Made by a program: the position numbers and the translations under genes. Shown here one piece after another: positions 52,773-60,596 of a DNA stretch of 62,548 nt. Origin of the DNA: Clostridiaceae bacterium BRH_c20a (lineage in GTDB: Bacteria > Bacillota > Peptococcia > Peptococcales > BICA1-8); assembly GCA_000961765.1 (NCBI GenBank), contig LADT01000004.1, positions 1-62,548 of the forward strand, read 5' to 3'. The number at the start of each line of letters is the position of its first letter. Within the stretch, counting starts at the first letter, position 1. A model generated the notes under the pieces. That model saw nothing but the letters and a program-made list of their open reading frames with translations. It ran no database searches and was not told where the DNA came from.

Positions 52773-52922
52773 ATGACTTCCTTTAACTTTAGACCCCCCT
52801 TGTGCTTAAGCTGCGGAATTGCTTTAGAGCATAAAATTGAGACCCATAGGAGTAATGGATCTGTTTACCAAGTGGACTACTGTCCAAACTGCGGTGAAAT
52901 ATTTAATAGAATCGAGCTGTAA
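52773..52922 (+). CDS. 49-residue zinc-ribbon microprotein
   Basis: A short gene whose product has two CxxC knuckles, CLSCG at 11-15 and CPNCG at 37-41, a classic zinc ribbon, ending EIFNRIEL. AAGGGG lies ten bases before the ATG, and a terminator follows at 53008. A nearby AT-rich TATATAGTA may be its -10. It may bind nucleic acid or protein; no partner is evident. It is convergent with the sigma factor gene. Confidence 0.7.
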   Translation: MTSFNFRPPLCLSCGIALEHKIETHRSNGSVYQVDYCPNCGEIFNRIEL

Positions 52923-52930
52923 TAGCTTTA

Positions 52931-52996
52931 GTCTTTGGTCGATAGACTATAGTTTATGGTCTATGGCCTATAGACTATAGACTATAGACTATAGTC
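52931..52996. repeat. Tandem TCTATGG/TATAGAC heptamers
   Basis: An array mixing GGTCTAT, CTATGGC and TATAGAC heptamers, partly self-complementary. Related arrays are at 4846-4866, 6528-6555 and 56165-56210. Confidence 0.75.
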
Positions 52997-53007
52997 TGAT
53001 TTGAACA

Positions 53008-53036
53008 GAAAAGTTCCCGCCGATAGGGCGGGAACT
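53008..53036 (+). terminator. Hairpin after the zinc-ribbon gene
   Basis: AGTTCCCGCC and GGCGGGAACT make a 10-bp stem with a 5-nt loop, followed by GATTTCCTT. It lies between convergent genes and probably serves the zinc-ribbon gene. Confidence 0.6.
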
Positions 53037-53111
53037 GATTTCCTTGAACTCTGTGAAGTTGGGGTTATGCCTGTTCATCTTCTTAGTATTACCATTATTC
53101 TAATATATAAT

Positions 53112-53846
53112 CTATCCCGACAGAGATTTTTTCAATTCACCTAGAGCCATTCTCTCTAACCGCGAAACCTGCATTTGCGATACACCTAAGAGCTGGGCCA
53201 CTTTGCTTTGGGTCAAATCTTCGTAAAAGCGCATATAAATTACCTTCTTTTGAATCTCTTCTAGTTTATTTAGAGCATTAGCTACATCTTGTTTTGCTTC
53301 AATGGACTGCAAATTTACGTCTTCTCGACCCATAAATTGCATAAGTTCTGTTTTATTATCTTCCTTTTCTAACTGCTCTGATAAAGAAGTAGCTTTAGAT
53401 GCGCGCTTAGCCTCTAAAACCTTCTCTACTTCTTCCTCGCTAAGACCTAAGGTAGAAGCAATTTCCTTAACACTAGGGGGTTGTCCTGTCCGTTGATAAA
53501 TTTCCCCTTCTACTTTAGTAATATTTGTACTCAGCTCCCGGTACTTACGGGGAATACTTACGCGCCAGGTATAATCACGATAGTAGTTTAAGATTTTTCC
53601 GGTAACTGTTCTATATGCATAGGTTTTAAACCGGATTTCCTTCTCAGGGTCAAATCTATCTAGAGCCCCAACAACAGCTATCCTGGCTACCTGTAACAGG
53701 TCCTCCTTTTCCCAAGGAAGATAGCACTGGGTTTGGCACCAATACTTAATAAGAGGCTCCATTTTATGTAAAATAGCATTTAATAACTCTTCGGATTTAT
53801 TTTTCTTATATTGTAAAACTAAATCTTCTAAGTCTATGGTCTTCAT
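53112..53846 (-). CDS. RNA polymerase sigma factor, sigma-B/F/G type
   Basis: A 244-residue sigma-70-family factor. Region 2 (EDLLQVARIAVVGALDRFDP then EKEIRFKTYAYRTVTGKILN), region 3 (GQPPSVKEIASTLGLSEEEV) and region 4 (YEDLTQSKVAQLLGVSQMQV then SRLER) are all present. It groups by eye with sigma-B/F/G. No anti-sigma or anti-anti-sigma gene is adjacent, unlike sigB and sigF operons, so how it is controlled is unknown. Confidence 0.88.
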   Translation of the reverse strand: MKTIDLEDLVLQYKKNKSEELLNAILHKMEPLIKYWCQTQCYLPWEKEDLLQVARIAVVGALDRFDPEKEIRFKTYAYRTVTGKILNYYRDYTWRVSIPRKYRELSTNITKVEGEIYQRTGQPPSVKEIASTLGLSEEEVEKVLEAKRASKATSLSEQLEKEDNKTELMQFMGREDVNLQSIEAKQDVANALNKLEEIQKKVIYMRFYEDLTQSKVAQLLGVSQMQVSRLERMALGELKKSLSG

Positions 53847-53877
53847 GTAAGCTTCCCCTCTTCGAAATAGACTACAG

Positions 53878-54255
53878 CTACAACAGCTCTACTGCGTCAT
53901 TAATTCTATCCTCGGCAATATCTACGATTCGCCGATCAGGACCTATGTGGCGGGCAAAAGCAAATTTCATATCCGGGTAAGTGGTTTTAAGCCTTAATAT
54001 TTTGCCTGGAATATCCCGATGCATGTGGTTTCCCACTGTTAAAAACATAGGCATAATTATTATTTTCTCAAATTTATCTTCTTCTAATAGTCCTTCAATA
54101 GCATCAACAAGGGAAGGCTTACCAAATTCTAAAAAAGCTACCTGGTATTTGTTATCTGGATTTTTCTCCTGCAGCTTAGCTGTAATATCCCTAATCTCAT
54201 CATTGGCATCCTCTCTGCGACTGCCGTGACCTAAGATAATAATTCCATCCTTCAT
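53878..54255 (-). CDS. cbiX: Small CbiX-type sirohydrochlorin chelatase
   Basis: A 125-residue single-domain chelatase that inserts cobalt (or iron) into sirohydrochlorin. The start IILGHGSRREDANDEI carries the active-site His, and IIMPMFLTVGNHMHRDIP the second. It follows cobJ by two bases, so the three genes CobI-CobJ-CbiX form an operon for early anaerobic cobalamin steps. Confidence 0.92.
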   Translation of the reverse strand: MKDGIIILGHGSRREDANDEIRDITAKLQEKNPDNKYQVAFLEFGKPSLVDAIEGLLEEDKFEKIIIMPMFLTVGNHMHRDIPGKILRLKTTYPDMKFAFARHIGPDRRIVDIAEDRINDAVELL

Positions 54256-54257
54256 TA

Positions 54258-55013
54258 TTATACCTCCTGGGCTTTACTGTAATTTTGTTTCTTTTGGTAC
54301 CCCCGAGGGGTGATAATTTTCCCCTTTTCAATACTGGTTTCTGAGTTTCCGACAATTACTGTTGTCAGCATATCAATTTGATGACTTAACATATCTTTCA
54401 AAGTAGTAATTACTACCTCTTCATCACCCCTTTTAGCATTCCTCACGAGACCTACAGGGGTTTGGGGGTCTCTATGCCAAAGTATTATTTCTCTAGCTGT
54501 TTCAATGTTTTTTATCCGTCCCCTACTCTTTGGATTGTATAAAACTATAACCATGTCCCCGAGAGAAGCGGCTTCTAAACGGGTCATTATTTTATGCCAA
54601 GGAGTCAGCAAATCACTAAGACTGATCACTGCGAAGTCATGCATAAGGGGTGCCCCTAATGCAGCAGCGACAGCAGTGGCTGCAGTTACACCTGGTATTA
54701 TTTCAACGGGAACTAAATCTTGGGCTAGTTCTAATACTATCCCGGCCATACCGTAAACACCAGGGTCACCGCTAGAAATAACAGCCACCTCTTTTCCTTC
54801 TAGTGCTATTTTCACAGACTGCCGAGCTCTTTCGATTTCCTTAGTCATTCCCGAATTTATTATTTCTTTGCCCTCTATGAGGTCCTCAATTAACTCTATA
54901 TATGTACCATAACCAATAATTACATCTACTTTTTTTAAAACTTCACAGGCTTTAAAGGTCATATGGTCCCTATCTCCAGGCCCTATACCCACTACATAGA
55001 TTATTCCACTCAA
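54258..55013 (-). CDS. cbiH: Precorrin/cobalt-factor III C17-methyltransferase (CobJ/CbiH)
   Basis: A tetrapyrrole SAM methyltransferase of about 251 residues doing ring contraction in the corrin pathway. IIYVVGIGPGDRDHMTFKAC and VAVISSGDPGVYGMAGIVLE are family motifs, with IEIPGVTAATAVAAALGAPL-like SAM-site sequence nearby. The likely start is a TTG at 55013 with GGGGGAG five bases upstream; a GTG at 55040 overlaps the previous gene. In anaerobes the enzyme is CbiH. Confidence 0.9.
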   Translation of the reverse strand: MSGIIYVVGIGPGDRDHMTFKACEVLKKVDVIIGYGTYIELIEDLIEGKEIINSGMTKEIERARQSVKIALEGKEVAVISSGDPGVYGMAGIVLELAQDLVPVEIIPGVTAATAVAAALGAPLMHDFAVISLSDLLTPWHKIMTRLEAASLGDMVIVLYNPKSRGRIKNIETAREIILWHRDPQTPVGLVRNAKRGDEEVVITTLKDMLSHQIDMLTTVIVGNSETSIEKGKIITPRGYQKKQNYSKAQEV

Positions 55014-55026
55014 ATACTTCTCCCCC

Positions 55027-55740
55027 TTACTTAAAGCCACCTTTTTTTACAAACAATAATGAGAGGTAATCACGCTGCCTCTGTGCAACATCTTGAAGAT
55101 TAAAAGATAGATATTCATCAGAAAAACCGCAGCGCTCCCCAAATACCGCCTTTTCTTCCAAACCCTTCTCCTGTAAAATTGGATAGATTTCTGAAAAGGT
55201 CCGTCCTACTTTTAAGAAAATTATATTGTCAAAGCTATCTAGAGCTTGACCAATTTTATCTAAATCACTTATGCCCGGAATAATTAAAAAGCTTTCCTCG
55301 CCTTCTGCCAGTGACACCTGAGCCTGAGCAGCCAAAATATTAGGAGAGCTTATACCGGGAACTATCTCAACTTCAAGCTCAGCCAGTATCACCTTTAACT
55401 TCCGTACTAAATACACGAAGGTACTATATAAGGATGGGTCCCCTAGTGTAATAAATGCACAGTCCTGCCCCGACCTTAGTATATCTGATATTTTCAAGGC
55501 GGCTTCCTGCCAGTGTCCTTCCAGTACAGAGTCATCCCTAGTCATTGGTAGATAAAGTTCTGCAACACACCAATTCTTTTTTACCGCACCTGCGGCAATT
55601 TCCAAAGCAATACTTGGTTTGCCTGGCTGAGAAATAGGATAACATAAATAATCAATCTTTTTTAATATTCTTACTGCTTTTAAGGTTAATAATTCTGGGT
55701 CTCCCGGACCCACTCCTATACCGTATAGTTTACCCTGCAA
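55027..55740 (-). CDS. cbiL: Precorrin-2/cobalt-factor II C20-methyltransferase (CobI/CbiL)
   Basis: A 237-residue SAM-dependent corrin methyltransferase. GKLYGIGVGPGDPELLTLKA and ITLGDPSLYSTFVYLVRKL are the family signatures. The start is a TTG with GAGGTG six bases upstream. It is the first gene of a CbiL-CbiH-CbiX operon. The other cobalamin genes are not in the window, so the pathway is split in this genome. Confidence 0.92.
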   Translation of the reverse strand: MQGKLYGIGVGPGDPELLTLKAVRILKKIDYLCYPISQPGKPSIALEIAAGAVKKNWCVAELYLPMTRDDSVLEGHWQEAALKISDILRSGQDCAFITLGDPSLYSTFVYLVRKLKVILAELEVEIVPGISSPNILAAQAQVSLAEGEESFLIIPGISDLDKIGQALDSFDNIIFLKVGRTFSEIYPILQEKGLEEKAVFGERCGFSDEYLSFNLQDVAQRQRDYLSLLFVKKGGFK

Positions 55741-55753
55741 CTAAAACACCTCA

Positions 55754-55987
55754 CTATTCATCCATATCTTCTATATCAGTAATATCTATATAGTCGGGCT
55801 CGACAGGAATTACAATACCGCAGATAATATATGTTAAAATACCCAAAAAGGGCCCAACAACAGGTATTAAGGATAATATAACCCAAGCAAGCCTTAAAAT
55901 AGTGGTGTCTATGTTAAAATATTTGGCCAAACCTCCACATACGCCAAAGATTTTTTTGTCATTAACTGAACGATAAAGTTTTTTCAC
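55754..55987 (-). CDS. PspC-domain membrane protein
   Basis: A 77-residue phage-shock-protein C-like protein. LYRSVNDKKIFGVCGGLAKY and FNIDTTILRLAWVI match the PspC domain, followed by a second hydrophobic segment and an acidic tail. In this family it monitors envelope stress. The start is a GTG with GGAG upstream. It is adjacent to the cobalamin genes, with 13 bases between them. Confidence 0.9.
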   Translation of the reverse strand: MKKLYRSVNDKKIFGVCGGLAKYFNIDTTILRLAWVILSLIPVVGPFLGILTYIICGIVIPVEPDYIDITDIEDMDE

Positions 55988-56164
55988 TTTAAACTCCCCC
56001 CTTTGAAAAACGACTTCGCCATTTTGTATCCTAAATTACTAGTGTAAGTTTTGATTGTTCTTTTTTAAATAGCTTATCATAAATTTCCTAAACCCGTACA
56101 TAGTTAATTACGATTTAAAAATAGATTTGTTTCAACCCACTAAAAAATCTACCAATCACTAGTA
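55988..56164. other. Promoter region upstream of the PspC gene
   Basis: AT-rich non-coding sequence. It should hold the promoter for the PspC-cobalamin operon; no named operator is visible. Confidence 0.4.
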
Positions 56165-56210
56165 ACCATAGACCATAGACCATAGTCTATGGTCTATGGT
56201 CTATGGTCTA
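56165..56210. repeat. Self-complementary GGTCTAT/ATAGACC heptamer array
   Basis: Three ATAGACC heptamers run into three GGTCTAT heptamers, giving a near-perfect palindrome of about 46 bp made of tandem 7-mers. It is next to the terminator of the CAP-domain gene. Confidence 0.85.
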
Positions 56211-56213
56211 ATT

Positions 56214-56254
56214 AAAAAGCACTCCCCCCTTATTTTTGAGGAGGAATGCTTTTT
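56214..56254 (-). terminator. Terminator of the CAP-domain gene
   Basis: AAAAAGCACTCC and GGAATGCTTTTT form a stem with a few mismatches and clear A/T tails just after the CAP-gene stop. Confidence 0.75.
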
Positions 56255-56257
56255 CAA

Positions 56258-57223
56258 TTACTCATGATTAATTACAGCCTTATTAAGTGTCGGATACCAA
56301 ACTACCTCTCCCCCGAAAAGCTCAGATACTAATCTCAGTGGTACCATAGTACGACTTTGGCGTATCTCTGGTGAGGAATCGCTTATTAAAAGCTGATTGT
56401 TTTTAAAAACTAGTTTTTTGTCAATCCATAAGTTCATGCTGTTTTCGTCCTTTTTAATAATAATCTTTTGGTCCACCATTTCCCACTCTACCCGGTAACC
56501 TAATTCTTGAGAAATAAACCTTAAGGGTACCATTATTCTTTCATTTTCATTTATGTAGGGCTTTATATCGGGAAAAGTAATTTCTTTAGCATTATAGAAA
56601 ATCTGCAAATCATCTTTTCTCGGTTGTATCTGTTTTTTATTAACGCTCTCATTAATAATAGGTGCTGGAGTTGGGATTTCCTGAACTTTTACTGGCAAAG
56701 GATTAGAATCATCACTTCGGGATTTAATAAACATTTGAGTAATCATCATGCCATAAGGTCCACCTTTAACAACACCTATGCCAATATGGGTAAATTCCGG
56801 TTTGAGGATATTTGCTCTATGTCCAGGCGAGTTCATCAATGCTTCATGGGCCCCAGGCAAACTGGAATTACCTGCTAGGTTTTCACCCGCCATCGAGTAA
56901 TCCACGCCATAATCTTTCATCATCGCAAAAGGATCACCATATGTAGGCGAAGTATGGGAGAAATAGTTTTTATCTATCATATCCTTTGACTTTAATCTAG
57001 CTACATCAACCAGTTTGGCATCCATCTTAAGTGGTGCCAGACCTGCCGTTGACCTTTCTTTATTTACTAAATCCAGCATTTGCTTTTCCAAATCCGCCTC
57101 ACCGGAAACTGCCGCCATACCAGTGCTTGTCCAGATAATTAATACTAATAACGCAAGTAGAAACATTTTGCTAATACGCTTTGTGAACGCCCCAAAACAA
57201 AATATTGACAACAACTTTTTCAT
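56258..57223 (-). CDS. Exported CAP/SCP-domain protein with stalk domain
   Basis: A 321-residue secreted or anchored protein. A signal segment (about 15-38) is followed by a CAP domain (LVNKERSTAGLAPLKMDAKL, the active-site-like KDMIDKNYFSHTSP, AGENLAG, HRANILKPEFTHIGIGV), then a copper-amine-oxidase-like stalk domain (INENERIMVPLRFISQELGY). Similar to the YkwD and SafA-associated spore proteins. The ATG at 57223 has AGGGGGT ten bases upstream. The function of bacterial CAP proteins is poorly known. Confidence 0.87.
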   Translation of the reverse strand: MKKLLSIFCFGAFTKRISKMFLLALLVLIIWTSTGMAAVSGEADLEKQMLDLVNKERSTAGLAPLKMDAKLVDVARLKSKDMIDKNYFSHTSPTYGDPFAMMKDYGVDYSMAGENLAGNSSLPGAHEALMNSPGHRANILKPEFTHIGIGVVKGGPYGMMITQMFIKSRSDDSNPLPVKVQEIPTPAPIINESVNKKQIQPRKDDLQIFYNAKEITFPDIKPYINENERIMVPLRFISQELGYRVEWEMVDQKIIIKKDENSMNLWIDKKLVFKNNQLLISDSSPEIRQSRTMVPLRLVSELFGGEVVWYPTLNKAVINHE

Positions 57224-57318
57224 GATGGATCTTACCCCCTGATGTTTTTTGTTTACTATAGATATTCGTATTGCCCCAACTTTTCTATGGGTACTAGTTG
57301 TTGCCAATTTGTGGTTTA

Positions 57319-57540
57319 TCATGAACACTTTTTGCAGTTGTTTTCCAAATCATTTACTATAGTTTCTATTTTATTTATTTCATTAAGAAGAAGGTGTAAT
57401 ACCTCGTCATTTAATGATTTTTCCATTTTCAGCAGATATAGTTGCAGAAAACCTTTGATTGTAGTTAATGGATTTAATATTTGATTAGCAATTTCACCGG
57501 GAGGTACCGTTTTACAGCAAGAACAATTTTTCTTGACCAT
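57319..57540 (-). CDS. Orphan DHp-like small protein with Cys pairs
   Basis: A 73-residue protein resembling a lone histidine-kinase dimerisation domain. IANQILNPLTTIKGFLQLYL parallels the H-box of HisKA (where AHEIRNPL is usual) but Asn replaces the phosphoacceptor His. A second helix follows. Two Cys groups flank it (NCSCCK near the start, NCKKCS at the end). No ATPase domain exists. GGAGG lies eight bases before the ATG at 57540. It could be a decoy or inhibitor of a kinase. Confidence 0.65.
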   Translation of the reverse strand: MVKKNCSCCKTVPPGEIANQILNPLTTIKGFLQLYLLKMEKSLNDEVLHLLLNEINKIETIVNDLENNCKKCS

Positions 57541-57655
57541 TTCGAAAACCTCCAATTATTAACATTATATCTGATATGTACCTATTTCTAGGCAAAATTA
57601 AACAAGAGACTGCCAATTCATGGCAGCCAAAGTTTTTCATTAGTTGGTTATATTC

Positions 57656-57868
57656 CACCTAAGCGGATTATTCCGAGCTTCAGCAGGTGTGTCCATTAGT
57701 TCGGGACATTCCTCTACTCAAAGTGAGCCTCCGAACGAGGTGTGTCCCATTAGTTCGGGACATTCCTGCCTAAAGGGATTATCCCGAGCTTCAGCAGGTG
57801 TGTCCCATTAGTTCGGGACATTCCTGCCTAAAGGGATTATTCCGAGCTTCAGCAGGTGTGTCCCGTAC
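57656..57868. repeat. Tandem array of 54-58 bp GGGACATTCCTGCC units
   Basis: At least three units of the form ATTAGTTCGGGACATTCCTG continuing to GCAGGTGTGTCCC, starting near 57700, 57754 and 57812. Each carries palindromic ends. It lies immediately after the stop of the thiamine-precursor binding protein gene. The same GGGACA...TGTCCC core is found singly at 15901 and inside the 122-bp repeats. Confidence 0.85.
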
Positions 57869-58837
57869 CTACTTCAGTTCAATAAAGGCTTTCTCCCCTT
57901 CTGGTTTCTTATCAATAAGCTCAAGCTCATACATCCAGTCTATTACCTCTTGCCATCTTTTGAGCTCCTGTTGACCAAATTCCTGCATTAATGGCAGTAA
58001 TATCTCTAAACTTTCGGTTTCTACCTCAGCATCTAAGGGAAACTGATCATTTTGGTTATCTAGGAGCAGTTGAAGTCCTTCTCTAGGATTATCCTGAACA
58101 TATGACTGCCCTTTTTTGACTGCTTGCCAAAACTTATTAGCCAGGTTCTTATTCTCCTGAAGTAATTTCTCACTGGTAATTAAAATCAATTCATAATAAT
58201 CAGGAACACCATACTGGACAGGGTCAATTATGTTAACACTATACCCTTCCTTCTCGATAAGTATTTTTTCGTGGTTGATAAATCCGCCACTAATGACATC
58301 AACTCTCTTTGTTACCATGGCTGGTATTAAATCCCAGCCTATATCAATTAAGTTCAGCTTAGCAATATCCCCACCATCATTTTTAACCGCCGTTTTTACT
58401 ATAGCCTCGTATACAGGTAAAGAGTAGCCAACAGTTTTACCTTCTAAATCCTTAGGTCTTATTATATTTCCGGAGGCCCCCACCATTAAAGTATTCAAAG
58501 GATGATTTACTATAGACGCCACTGAAACTACCGGGATATCCTGAGCCCTAGCCATAACAAGCTGGGGTTGATAGCTGATGGCAAAATCTGTTTGTCCTGC
58601 AGCCACTAATTTCAATGGGTCACTGGTATCCGCAGGCATAAGAACTTGGACATTAAGACCTTCTTCAGCAAAATACCCTTTATCTAAGGCAGCATATAGA
58701 AAAGAATGGACAGCATTAGGATACCAATCCAACATAATCGATACTTCCTGCAGCCCTTTTTCTTCTTCCTTTTGATTGCAACCTGCTAAACCAAACATTG
58801 TTATTACAATAATTAAAATAATCAAGGCTCTTTTCAT
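57869..58837 (-). CDS. thiY: Thiamine-precursor-binding lipoprotein (NMT1/THI5-like, ThiY type)
   Basis: A 322-residue lipoprotein (signal ending LAGC, about Cys20) with an NMT1/THI5 domain (LDWYPNAVHSFLYAALDKGY then FAEEGL). This family binds the HMP-type thiamine pyrimidine precursor. With the TPP riboswitch before the operon, the role in thiamine-precursor uptake is well supported. ATG 58837 overlaps the permease stop by one base, with GGAG nine bases upstream. Confidence 0.9.
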   Translation of the reverse strand: MKRALIILIIVITMFGLAGCNQKEEEKGLQEVSIMLDWYPNAVHSFLYAALDKGYFAEEGLNVQVLMPADTSDPLKLVAAGQTDFAISYQPQLVMARAQDIPVVSVASIVNHPLNTLMVGASGNIIRPKDLEGKTVGYSLPVYEAIVKTAVKNDGGDIAKLNLIDIGWDLIPAMVTKRVDVISGGFINHEKILIEKEGYSVNIIDPVQYGVPDYYELILITSEKLLQENKNLANKFWQAVKKGQSYVQDNPREGLQLLLDNQNDQFPLDAEVETESLEILLPLMQEFGQQELKRWQEVIDWMYELELIDKKPEGEKAFIELK

Positions 58838-59622
58838 CAACTTTCACTCCTATTTTTTTTAGTTTGAAAATACCAAGGCATAAGGTTCTTTTCTAAAATA
58901 TTCACAAACTTGAAAAGACCCATGCCTAACATGGCAAGAATTAAAACCGCGGCAAAAACTGCATCGGCCTGGAGATTACTTGCCATCCGCCTGCTGAAAA
59001 CTCCTAAGCCTGCGTTACCCCCTAGCCATTCGCCAATTACAGCTCCTATAACACTTACTGCAGCACCTACCTTAAGTCCTGTGAAAAACCCAGGTAAGGC
59101 CGCAGGAACCCTAACCTTCCAAAAAATTTGCCTCGCATTTGCCCCCATAGTCTTTAAAAGATTTATATAGCGATAGTCAACATTTTTCAAACCGTCATAA
59201 GTATTTACAACTATCGGAAAAAATGTAATCAAAATTGTTATAGCAACTTTCCCAGGCAGGCCATAACCAAACCACATAATTACCACAGGAGATAAAACTA
59301 TAATAGGTATAGTCTGAGAGGCTACCAGAAAAGGATATATACTCTTTTCTAGGATGGGCGCCTTGAGCATAAGCAAAGATAAAATAATAGAAATAATTAC
59401 TGAAATTACTAAACCGACAATAACCTCCACTAAGGTAACTGGTAAATGGGTCAAAAAAAGCACTTTTTTAAGGGACCATAAAGCTATAAAAATTCTACTA
59501 GGTGGCGGCAAAATAAATATAGGTACTTTTAAAAAGACCACAACCAATTCCCAGACAGCTAAAAAAAGGATACCAGACACTATACCAATTTTATTTAAAA
59601 TACTTTTTTTCATGTTATTCAT
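58837..59622 (-). CDS. thiX: Thiamine-precursor ABC transporter permease (ThiX type)
   Basis: A 261-residue membrane subunit with about six helices and the SsuC/TauC-type EAA region (LLKTMGANARQIFWKVRVPA then ALPGFFTGL). It lies between the ATPase and binding-protein genes; its start overlaps the ATPase stop. Two adjacent ATGs (59622 and 59613) are both possible starts. Confidence 0.9.
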   Translation of the reverse strand: MNNMKKSILNKIGIVSGILFLAVWELVVVFLKVPIFILPPPSRIFIALWSLKKVLFLTHLPVTLVEVIVGLVISVIISIILSLLMLKAPILEKSIYPFLVASQTIPIIVLSPVVIMWFGYGLPGKVAITILITFFPIVVNTYDGLKNVDYRYINLLKTMGANARQIFWKVRVPAALPGFFTGLKVGAAVSVIGAVIGEWLGGNAGLGVFSRRMASNLQADAVFAAVLILAMLGMGLFKFVNILEKNLMPWYFQTKKNRSES

Positions 59623-60379
59623 CAGCACCACCCCAGACCATGTCAGCTAAAATTTGCTGCCTTAACTGGACAAAATCCAGGTTGCCCAACAGAGAGTGAT
59701 TTCTAGGATATACAAAGGGCACTTGATAATGCTTTAACTTGCTATTAGGAACCATAGAGAATATATATATGCTCTGCCCTAAAAAAATTGCTTCTTCGAC
59801 ATCATGGGTTATAAAAATTATAGTAGGTTGAAATTTCTGCCACATAGTTATCAGCCATTCCTGCATCTTTAGCCTTGTCAATGCATCTAAAGAACTGAAA
59901 GGTTCATCAAGAAGCAATACCCTATGACCAGTCAATATGCTTCGCAAAAAAGCCACTCGCTGACGCATGCCACCGGATAACTGATGGGGATAGTAATTTT
60001 CAAACCCTTCCAAGCCAAATTCTCTTAGCAATTCTCGAACCTGCTGGTTTGCAGCACTTTTTTTTTCTCCTTTTATCTCTAAAGGCAGGGCTCCATTTTC
60101 TAGTACGGTCCGCCAAGGTAAGAGCAAATCTTCCTGGGGCATTAGACTGATATTTCCTAAAGGCAACTTTTTTAATCCATCCAGGAGAATACCCCCTGAA
60201 AAATCCGTGATTAACCCAGCCATTATTTCTAAGAGTGTTGTTTTACCACAACCACTAGGTCCAACTAAAGTAACAAATTCCCCCCTCTGCACGGTAAGGG
60301 AAAGCTTATCAAAGATCGGATGCTCCATCCCCTGATAACTATAATAAATTTCCTTTAATTTTACTTCCGTTATCACCAT
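59615..60379 (-). CDS. thiZ: Thiamine-precursor ABC transporter ATPase (ThiZ type)
   Basis: A 254-residue SsuB/TauB-type ATPase with Walker A GPSGCGKTT, signature LSGGMRQR and Walker B VLLLDEPFSSLD. It is the first gene after the TPP riboswitch. AAGGGG lies directly before the ATG, so the true start may be the GTG three bases on. It couples ATP hydrolysis to precursor import. Confidence 0.91.
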   Translation of the reverse strand: MVITEVKLKEIYYSYQGMEHPIFDKLSLTVQRGEFVTLVGPSGCGKTTLLEIMAGLITDFSGGILLDGLKKLPLGNISLMPQEDLLLPWRTVLENGALPLEIKGEKKSAANQQVRELLREFGLEGFENYYPHQLSGGMRQRVAFLRSILTGHRVLLLDEPFSSLDALTRLKMQEWLITMWQKFQPTIIFITHDVEEAIFLGQSIYIFSMVPNSKLKHYQVPFVYPRNHSLLGNLDFVQLRQQILADMVWGGADE

Positions 60380-60426
60380 CCCCTTTCAAAAACGGCTATG
60401 CATTTTTACTTAATAATAAACCATAT

Positions 60427-60571
60427 AAAAAAACCTCCTTACATGGATAGAAGGAGGCTTTTTACCAAAATCTCACTTCCCCACGCTGGAATTAACCAGA
60501 TCAGGTCCAAAGGGTCAAAAACCTTTAGCGCGGTTTTTTCTCAGCCTATACTCTTATAAGCTCCCCTAGTG
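60427..60571 (-). promoter_or_regulatory. TPP riboswitch with terminator
   Basis: On the minus strand the aptamer (60571-60475) begins CUAGGGGAGC, continues with GCUGAGA, and has GACCCUUUGGACCUGAUCUG followed by GUUAAUUCCAGCGUGGGGA, all core elements of the thi-box. A terminator follows at 60460-60427 (AAGCCUCCUU paired with AAGGAGGUUUUUUU). Thiamine pyrophosphate would switch off the downstream importer. Confidence 0.97.
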
Positions 60572-60596
60572 GAATATTTAATTTTATTTTTATCTT

